DNA of 44,890 nt from Oscillospiraceae bacterium. Its GTDB lineage: Bacteria > Bacillota > Clostridia > Oscillospirales > Ruminococcaceae. Of this stretch, positions 41,029-44,890 are shown in pieces. Every line of letters begins with the position of its first letter. The first letter of the stretch is position 1. Position numbers and translations under genes: made by a program. Below the pieces are notes generated by a model that was not told the origin of the DNA, ran no database searches, and saw only the letters and a program-made list of their open reading frames with translations. Location of the stretch: the NCBI GenBank assembly GCA_024684395.1, contig JAIKWY010000152.1, forward strand, positions 1 to 44,890, read 5' to 3'.

Positions 41029-41835
41029 ATGGAAATTCTGCAATTTTCGGCTGCAACACTGGCTGGCTATGGCGTCAGCGGTGTCTGCATGATCTTACTG
41101 ACGGTCGCCGTGGTGCTTATCTGGCAGAAGCGCACCCATGCGCCCATCCCGCCGATGGTCGCAGGTGCGGTCGTGTTCCCGGTGTTCGCACTTGGGCTCA
41201 AACTCCTTCCGGCGTATTTTCTCCTCTATCACGACAACCCGGTCGCCAAGGCTGTGACGGGAAGCACGCTGCTGACGGCGCTGGTCGCCGGGGGCTTGGC
41301 GGGCGTATTCGAGGAGACGGGGCGCTTCATTGCATTCAGTCTGCTGAAAAAGAAATACACCGCCCGCGAGACAGCCATCTCCTACGGCATCGGTCACGGC
41401 GGCATTGAGGTGGTCTATATCGCCATGACCATGATCTCCTTGATCGCAATGGGCATCATGGTCAACACCGGGCATATCGACGAGCTGACCAAGGATCTCC
41501 CCCCGGAGCAGATCCCGGTGGCAATGGAGCAGATCCGGGGCTATGCTTCCCAGAGCTTCGGCATGTCGATGCTCGGCATCGTGGAGCGCATCTTTGCGCT
41601 GTGTCTGCATGTGGGACTGTCCGTGATGGTGTTCCGGGCGGCGTATGACAAGCCTTGCTTCTGGCTGTATCCAGTCGCGGTCGTGCTGCATACGGCGGTG
41701 GACTTCTGCGTTGTGATGTTCAAGAGCCATGTACTGCTGGTCGAGGCGGGATTTGCGCTGTGCAGCATGCTTTTGCTGGTGCTGGCGATCCGGTTCCTGT
41801 ACCGGACGTATGAACCGAAGGAGGCGAGCGCATGA
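41029..41835 (+). CDS. YhfC-family intramembrane metalloprotease-like protein
   Basis: 268 residues from the ATG at 41029 (AGGAGG upstream); an earlier ATG lies inside the operator array. Seven or eight membrane helices. Conserved polar motifs inside the helices: EETGRFIAFSLL (about 100-111), GIGHGGIEVVYI (about 124-135) and VLHTAVDFCVV near 225, the E-E-x-x-R / H-G-G-x-E / H-x-x-x-D pattern of YhfC proteins, relatives of CPBP/CAAX proteases. It may process or remove a peptide at the membrane. It is the first gene of an operon with sdpR and sdpI, and its stop overlaps sdpR (ATGA). Confidence 0.8.
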   Translation: MEILQFSAATLAGYGVSGVCMILLTVAVVLIWQKRTHAPIPPMVAGAVVFPVFALGLKLLPAYFLLYHDNPVAKAVTGSTLLTALVAGGLAGVFEETGRFIAFSLLKKKYTARETAISYGIGHGGIEVVYIAMTMISLIAMGIMVNTGHIDELTKDLPPEQIPVAMEQIRGYASQSFGMSMLGIVERIFALCLHVGLSVMVFRAAYDKPCFWLYPVAVVLHTAVDFCVVMFKSHVLLVEAGFALCSMLLLVLAIRFLYRTYEPKEASA

Positions 41836-42107
41836 AGGACATCTGGGGCGCAATGGCAGACCCGACCCGCCGGCAGATCCTCACGCTCCTGCAAAAGCGG
41901 GACATGACCGCCGGGGAGATCGGGGAGCAGTTCGAGGTATCGGGGGCGACCATCTCGCATCATCTCAAAATCCTGCGTGAGGCGGAGCTCATCACTGCCG
42001 AAAAGGAAAAGCAGACCATCACCTACAGTCTGAATACTACGGTGTTTCAGGAATTTCTCAAGGGCATTGCTGCCGCATTCAACCAGGGAGGGGAATCTCA
42101 TGAATAA
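41832..42107 (+). CDS. sdpR: SdpR-like ArsR-family autorepressor
   Basis: 91 residues, a compact winged-helix protein: WGAMADPTRRQILTLLQKRDMTAGEIGEQF then VSGATISHHLKILREAELI (recognition helix) and a wing EKEKQTITYSLN. The A-D-P-T-R-R-x-I-L and S-H-H-L-x-x-L motifs are typical of ArsR/SdpR. There is no Cys metal site, as expected for SdpR. In B. subtilis SdpR represses its own sdpRI operon, and SdpI at the membrane sequesters it when toxin is present. Here it overlaps both neighbours (yhfC-like by 4 nt, sdpI by 8 nt) and probably binds the triple operator. Confidence 0.88.
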   Translation: MKDIWGAMADPTRRQILTLLQKRDMTAGEIGEQFEVSGATISHHLKILREAELITAEKEKQTITYSLNTTVFQEFLKGIAAAFNQGGESHE

Positions 42108-42777
42108 AACCGAAAAGACCATCTTCATTGCCGCATTGCTGATCGGGATTGTAAATCTCGCAGCATCTGTGGTGTATATTTTCCAGCTTCCGGAACAGAT
42201 CCCGACGCATTATGACATCAACTGGATCTGCGACGGCTACGGCTCCCGCTGGATCGCACTGCTCATCAGTCCGCTGGCACTCATAGCAGCGCTCTTCATC
42301 CCGCTGACGATCAAAATGCAGAAGAACGAGCTCAACCGCAAGCCGGCAGGCATTTTCATGCTCATCATGACCTGCTACTGCACGGCAATCAACTGGATCA
42401 TGCTGTATATGTTCGGCCACAGCCATGTGCAGCTTGGCGAAAAGATCGATAATCCTATGATCGGCTGGGCGCTGCCGCTGCTGTTTGCAGGGCTGTTCAT
42501 CGCCATGGGCAACTACCTGCCGACTTTGCGCCCGAACAGCGGCATCGGCATCCGGGTGAAGTGGACGATGGAGAACGAGCAGGTCTGGAAGCTGACACAT
42601 CGGTTCGCCGGGAAGCTCTGGGTGGTGATGGGACTGCTGATGACAGCAGCGTGCATCGCAGCGATCCTCTGCAAGGCGGAAATGGGCATCTGGGCGTTCA
42701 TCCTGTTCTTTGAAGTGCTGATGGTGGGCGTGATCGTGCCGTGCATCTATGCGTATATGCATCGTGAGGGTACGTGA
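42100..42777 (+). CDS. sdpI: SdpI-family immunity / signal-transducing membrane protein
   Basis: 225 residues from the ATG at 42100 (AGGGAGGGG upstream). About six membrane helices. The N-terminal part is DUF1648-like (LPEQIPTHYDINWICDGYGSRW, about 29-50) and the C-terminal part is the SdpI signature MGNYLPTLRPNSGIGIRVKWT followed by W-K-L-T-H-R-F-A-G-K (about 145-182). In B. subtilis SdpI protects against the SdpC toxin and sequesters SdpR. It is the last gene of the operon and is followed by a strong terminator. No sdpABC toxin genes are present in the window. Confidence 0.88.
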   Translation: MNKTEKTIFIAALLIGIVNLAASVVYIFQLPEQIPTHYDINWICDGYGSRWIALLISPLALIAALFIPLTIKMQKNELNRKPAGIFMLIMTCYCTAINWIMLYMFGHSHVQLGEKIDNPMIGWALPLLFAGLFIAMGNYLPTLRPNSGIGIRVKWTMENEQVWKLTHRFAGKLWVVMGLLMTAACIAAILCKAEMGIWAFILFFEVLMVGVIVPCIYAYMHREGT

Positions 42778-42784
42778 GAAAAGA

Positions 42785-42828
42785 GAAGCTGAGGGGCGCT
42801 TTGAATGGCGCTCCTCAGCTTCGTTTTG
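42785..42828 (+). terminator. Terminator of the yhfC-sdpR-sdpI operon
   Basis: GAAGCTGAGG-GGCGC ... GGCGC-TCCTCAGCTTC stem (about 14 bp, one bulge) with a 7-nt loop, followed by GTTTTG. Confidence 0.88.
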
Positions 42829-42834
42829 TATGAT

Positions 42835-43040
42835 CTGTCACCGCTTAGCGGTGAGGTAGGGGACGGCTCTCTTGCAGAGGCTTTGCATAAGCGACCAGCA
42901 GCGCTCGTTCCTCGCTGGCTGTCTGCTTACGCCTTCGGGCTCAGGAGATTTCGCTCGCTGCGGCGAGCGACCAGGGCTTTCAGCCCTGGACCTGACCAGC
43001 TTTTTGAAAAAAGCTGGACCAAAAACTTTTATCTTTTGCT
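42835..43040. repeat. Composite palindromic repeat block
   Basis: Contains CACCGCT-TA-GCGGTG (about 42839-42854), CGCTCGC-TGCG-GCGAGCG (about 42952-42969), CCAGGGCT-TTC-AGCCCTGG and CCAGCTTTTT-GA-AAAAAGCTGG in a row. Segment 42948-42976 is identical in inverted orientation to 31134-31162, and the order of hairpins is the same in both blocks. A short plus-strand ORF across it has no RBS and was not accepted. Confidence 0.75.
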
Positions 43041-43045
43041 CCGCC

Positions 43046-43765
43046 TTATGATCGTGAGTTTTTACACAACATGCGGATGACCTCTCCGGCGATGATGAGC
43101 CCTGCCACGGACGGCACGAAGGCTGTCGAGCCGGGGACACTGCGCTTGCCGGGGACGGTCTCTGCGCTCTCGGCGGGCGTGATCGGCGGCTCCTCGGAGT
43201 AGACCACCCGGAGCTGCCTGATGCCGCGCTTCCGGCATTCCGTCCGCATGACCCTTGCGAGCGGGCAGACTTTGGTCTCATAGATGTCCGCTGCCTTGAA
43301 GGCGCTTGGATCGAGCTTGTTCCCGGCGCCCATCGAGCAGATGATCGGCACGCCGGCTTCCTTTGCCCGCATGACGAGTTCGAGCTTGCCGGTCACGGTG
43401 TCGATGGCATCGACCACGCAGTCATATTGGGTGAAGTCGAACTCTCCCGCTGTCTCCGGCATGTAGAAGCAGCGGTGTGCATGGACGACGGTATCCGGGC
43501 AGATGTCGTGGATGCGGGCAGCGGCGGCATCTACTTTATATTGTCCGATGGTGGAATGCAGTGCGATGATCTGGCGGTTGAGGTTCGTCAGGCTGACGGT
43601 GTCGTTGTCGATGAGGTCGAGCGTGCCGACACCGCTCCGGGCAAGTGCCTCGACGGTGTAGCCGCCCACGCCGCCGATGCCGAACACGGCGACCCGTGAA
43701 CGGGCAAGGCGCTGCATGGCCTCCTCTCCGAGCAGCAGCTCGGTTCTTGCAAATTGATCCGGCAT
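43046..43765 (-). CDS. tcdA: tRNA threonylcarbamoyladenosine dehydratase TcdA (ThiF/MoeB/E1-like)
   Basis: 239 residues from the ATG at 43765 (AAAGGAG 6 nt upstream). TcdA uses ATP to cyclise t6A37 of tRNA to ct6A. The N-terminal Rossmann segment AVFGIGGVGGYTVEALARSG (about 26-45), DNDTVSLTNLNRQI (about 52-65) and DAIDTVTGKLELV mark the YgdL/TcdA branch of E1-like enzymes; SMGAGNKLDPSAFKAADIYETKVCPLARVMR is characteristic of this subgroup. It shares its upstream region with the divergent kinase-like gene. Confidence 0.88.
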   Translation of the reverse strand: MPDQFARTELLLGEEAMQRLARSRVAVFGIGGVGGYTVEALARSGVGTLDLIDNDTVSLTNLNRQIIALHSTIGQYKVDAAAARIHDICPDTVVHAHRCFYMPETAGEFDFTQYDCVVDAIDTVTGKLELVMRAKEAGVPIICSMGAGNKLDPSAFKAADIYETKVCPLARVMRTECRKRGIRQLRVVYSEEPPITPAESAETVPGKRSVPGSTAFVPSVAGLIIAGEVIRMLCKNSRS

Positions 43766-43820
43766 GGAGTTCTCCTTTCTGATCGGTAAAAATAGTGATG
43801 GCTTTATCATAAAAAACCGG

Positions 43821-43849
43821 TTGCATCTGCCCCGGCATTGTGCTATAAT
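43821..43849 (+). promoter_or_regulatory. Promoter of the ASKHA-kinase gene
   Basis: TTGCAT (43821-43826), 17-bp spacer, TATAAT (43844-43849), about 40 nt before the start codon. Confidence 0.8.
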
Positions 43850-43891
43850 GTAAAAAACGCAGCCTATGGCAAAACACAGAGGAGGATGCAT

Positions 43892-44683
43892 ATGGGTATG
43901 TTTTCAGGTGCAGGCTTTGGCGTTCTGGTCGATCTGGGCGGTTCCGGCGCAAAGATCGCAGCGTACAGCGGCGGGAAGATCGGGGCTGTCCGGAGATGCA
44001 GCGTCTCTTCGGAAGCAGAGCTGTTTGCCGGGATCCAGAAATCGGCAGAGGGCAAAACGGTGACAAGTCTTGCATTTTCCGTGGCGGGCTTTGTCAATGC
44101 CGGGGAGGGGAGCGTACTGAGATCTGCCTGCTATCCATTTTTAGAGGGCGAGCTTGCCGCCCATGCTGAAAAGGCATTTCCGAGAGCAAAAGTGCGCGTT
44201 GTGAATGACGGTGAAGCGCACGCCCGGTCGCTGCTGCTCCAGCCGGATGTCCGGTTCGGGGCGATCCATCTGGCGTTCGGCACGTCGGTGGCATTCGGTG
44301 TCATCAACGAGAAAAAAGAGGTCATCCAGACGGTGCGGGGCGAAAACTGGGACATCGGCTGTATTTTGCTCAACACCCGAGCCAGCGAGAAAGATGTCTG
44401 GTGGGCGCTCGGCAGCAACGGTCTGGCGGAGCTGGAGAACACGCCAGGCGTGGATCCGTATCTGCATTTCGGCTGCCGCATGGGCACACTGCTGAACCAG
44501 CTTGCGGTGATCTTCCGCCCGTATACGATAGGTATTTCCGGCGGTATCATCACCGCCCATGCCCGGGAGATCGAGCAGGGCGTCCGGGAGGAGCTGCGTG
44601 AGCCGCCCTTCTCGGAGAAACCGGAGATCCGCTTCCTGCCGGGGCAGGACACCGTGATGCAGGGACTGACGACTTTGCTGTAA
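43892..44683 (+). CDS. ASKHA-fold (ROK/BadF-like) kinase or ATPase
   Basis: 263 residues, start placed at the ATG at 43892 (AGAGGAGG 6 nt upstream; an ATG two codons earlier is too close to the RBS). The N-terminal phosphate-1 loop GVLVDLGGSGAKIAAYSGGKI (D-x-G-G-S-x-x-K) and phosphate-2-like IHLAFGTSVAFGVI (about 128-141), plus the adenosine-site-like TIGISGGIITAHAREIE (about 215-231), match sugar kinase/actin-like folds. VNDGEAHA (about 110-117) corresponds to the N-D-x-x-A-A motif of ROK kinases. The ROK zinc motif C-x-C-G-x-x-G-C is absent, so it is either a divergent sugar kinase or a BadF-type ATPase; the substrate is unknown. Confidence 0.65.
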   Translation: MGMFSGAGFGVLVDLGGSGAKIAAYSGGKIGAVRRCSVSSEAELFAGIQKSAEGKTVTSLAFSVAGFVNAGEGSVLRSACYPFLEGELAAHAEKAFPRAKVRVVNDGEAHARSLLLQPDVRFGAIHLAFGTSVAFGVINEKKEVIQTVRGENWDIGCILLNTRASEKDVWWALGSNGLAELENTPGVDPYLHFGCRMGTLLNQLAVIFRPYTIGISGGIITAHAREIEQGVREELREPPFSEKPEIRFLPGQDTVMQGLTTLL

Positions 44684-44705
44684 AGCAGAGCCGTCAGACA
44701 TAGGC

Positions 44706-44740
44706 ATAAAAAACATCCTGTCTTTTGCAAGACAGGATGT
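44706..44740 (-). terminator. Terminator of the tRNA cluster
   Basis: ACATCCTGTC-N8-GACAGGATGT, followed on the minus strand by six T residues; it starts 2 nt after the tRNA-Tyr CCA end. On the plus strand it may also stop the kinase transcript, though with a poor T-tract. Confidence 0.88.
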
Positions 44741-44741
44741 T

Positions 44742-44826
44742 TGGTGGGAGAAGATGGATTCGAACCATCGAAGCACGAAGCAACAGATTTACAGTCTGCC
44801 CCCTTTGGCCACTCGGGAATTCTCCC
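44742..44826 (-). tRNA. tRNA-Tyr (anticodon GTA)
   Basis: 85 nt including an encoded CCA. Acceptor arms GGGAGAA / TTCTCCC, discriminator A, T arm GATGG-TTCGAAT-CCATC, a long class II variable arm and anticodon GTA at 44792-44790. It runs on the minus strand downstream of tRNA-Thr. Confidence 0.96.
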
Positions 44827-44838
44827 ATATGAAATTGT

Positions 44839-44890
44839 TGGAGCTGGTAGACGGACTCGAACCCCCGACCTGCTGATTACAAATCAGCTG
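44839..44890 (-). tRNA. tRNA-Thr (anticodon TGT), 3' part only
   Basis: The 3' half of a tRNA ending in CCA at 44839. The anticodon loop TTTGTAA between GCTGA and TCAGC gives TGT (Thr), followed by AGGTC, GGTTCGAGTCC and the acceptor strand TACCAGC. The 5' half lies beyond the window. Confidence 0.9.

Noticed and set aside
40941-41408. 155-codon ORF beginning inside the operator array
   Set aside because: It starts within an operator, lacks an RBS and overlaps the well-supported YhfC-like gene in another frame.
42805-43080. 91-codon plus-strand ORF after sdpI
   Set aside because: It lies entirely within a palindromic repeat block and the sdpI terminator, lacks an RBS, and resembles spurious ORFs that such repeats generate.

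Overview
The window is a GC-rich (high 50s percent by eye) chromosomal segment of a Gram-positive anaerobe of the Ruminococcus / Oscillospiraceae type. Reasons: a secreted GH74 xyloglucanase ends in a dockerin (a cellulosome hallmark), a GH94 cellobiose phosphorylase is present, ribosome binding sites are strong AGGAGG types, and sporulation-lineage genes (gpr, spoVS, a SpoIID-like protein) sit beside classic Firmicutes housekeeping genes (rnj, gdpP, ymdB, ftsH). The species cannot be fixed from sequence alone.

Layout. 1-4692 (minus): an ECF sigma factor, a membrane anti-sigma-like protein with a long Pro/Thr-rich stalk, and a very large secreted modular protein that runs off the left edge. 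5098-7512 (plus): cellobiose phosphorylase. 7597-17671 (minus): a housekeeping run in the order rnj, gdpP, rplI, an alpha/beta hydrolase, dnaB, tilS, ftsH; ftsH has its own promoter carrying a near-perfect CIRCE (HrcA) operator. 17760-18047 (minus): a consensus promoter and terminator-like hairpins that may delimit an unidentified RNA of about 250 nt. 18257-21426 (minus): a degenerate sugar nucleotidyltransferase/phosphomannomutase fusion overlapping an AGCS sodium:amino acid symporter. 21611-23486 (plus): a YdbS/YdbT-like membrane PH-domain pair behind a promoter framed by a perfect 10-bp inverted repeat. 23653-26822 (minus): three genes with peptidoglycan-binding, SpoIID-like and Cna-B-like domains, broken by a tandem repeat that copies a translation start site three times.

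27027-28025 (plus): a RING/zinc-ribbon membrane protein. 28083-32778 (minus): a GT39-like glycosyltransferase, spoVS, ymdB and an acyltransferase. 32945-34395 (minus): a second ECF sigma / zinc anti-sigma / membrane protein operon. 34660-36279: an amidohydrolase, a DUF378 protein and rpsT. 36473-40365 (plus): gpr and the dockerin-bearing GH74 enzyme. 40592-42777 (plus): a 62-residue orphan protein, then a YhfC-like protease / SdpR / SdpI operon whose promoter is followed by three identical-arm operators spaced exactly 43 bp apart. 43046-44890: tcdA, an ASKHA-fold kinase, tRNA-Tyr and the 3' part of tRNA-Thr.

How it fits together: the GH74 enzyme would release xyloglucan oligosaccharides outside the cell and the phosphorylase would split cellobiose inside it, conserving energy as glucose-1-phosphate. 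The two ECF operons look autoregulated (similar TGTAA / CG promoter elements). Many intergenic spaces contain GC-rich palindromes of a shared design. Among readable vegetative promoters, the -35 box is TTGCAT or a close variant more often than TTGACA.
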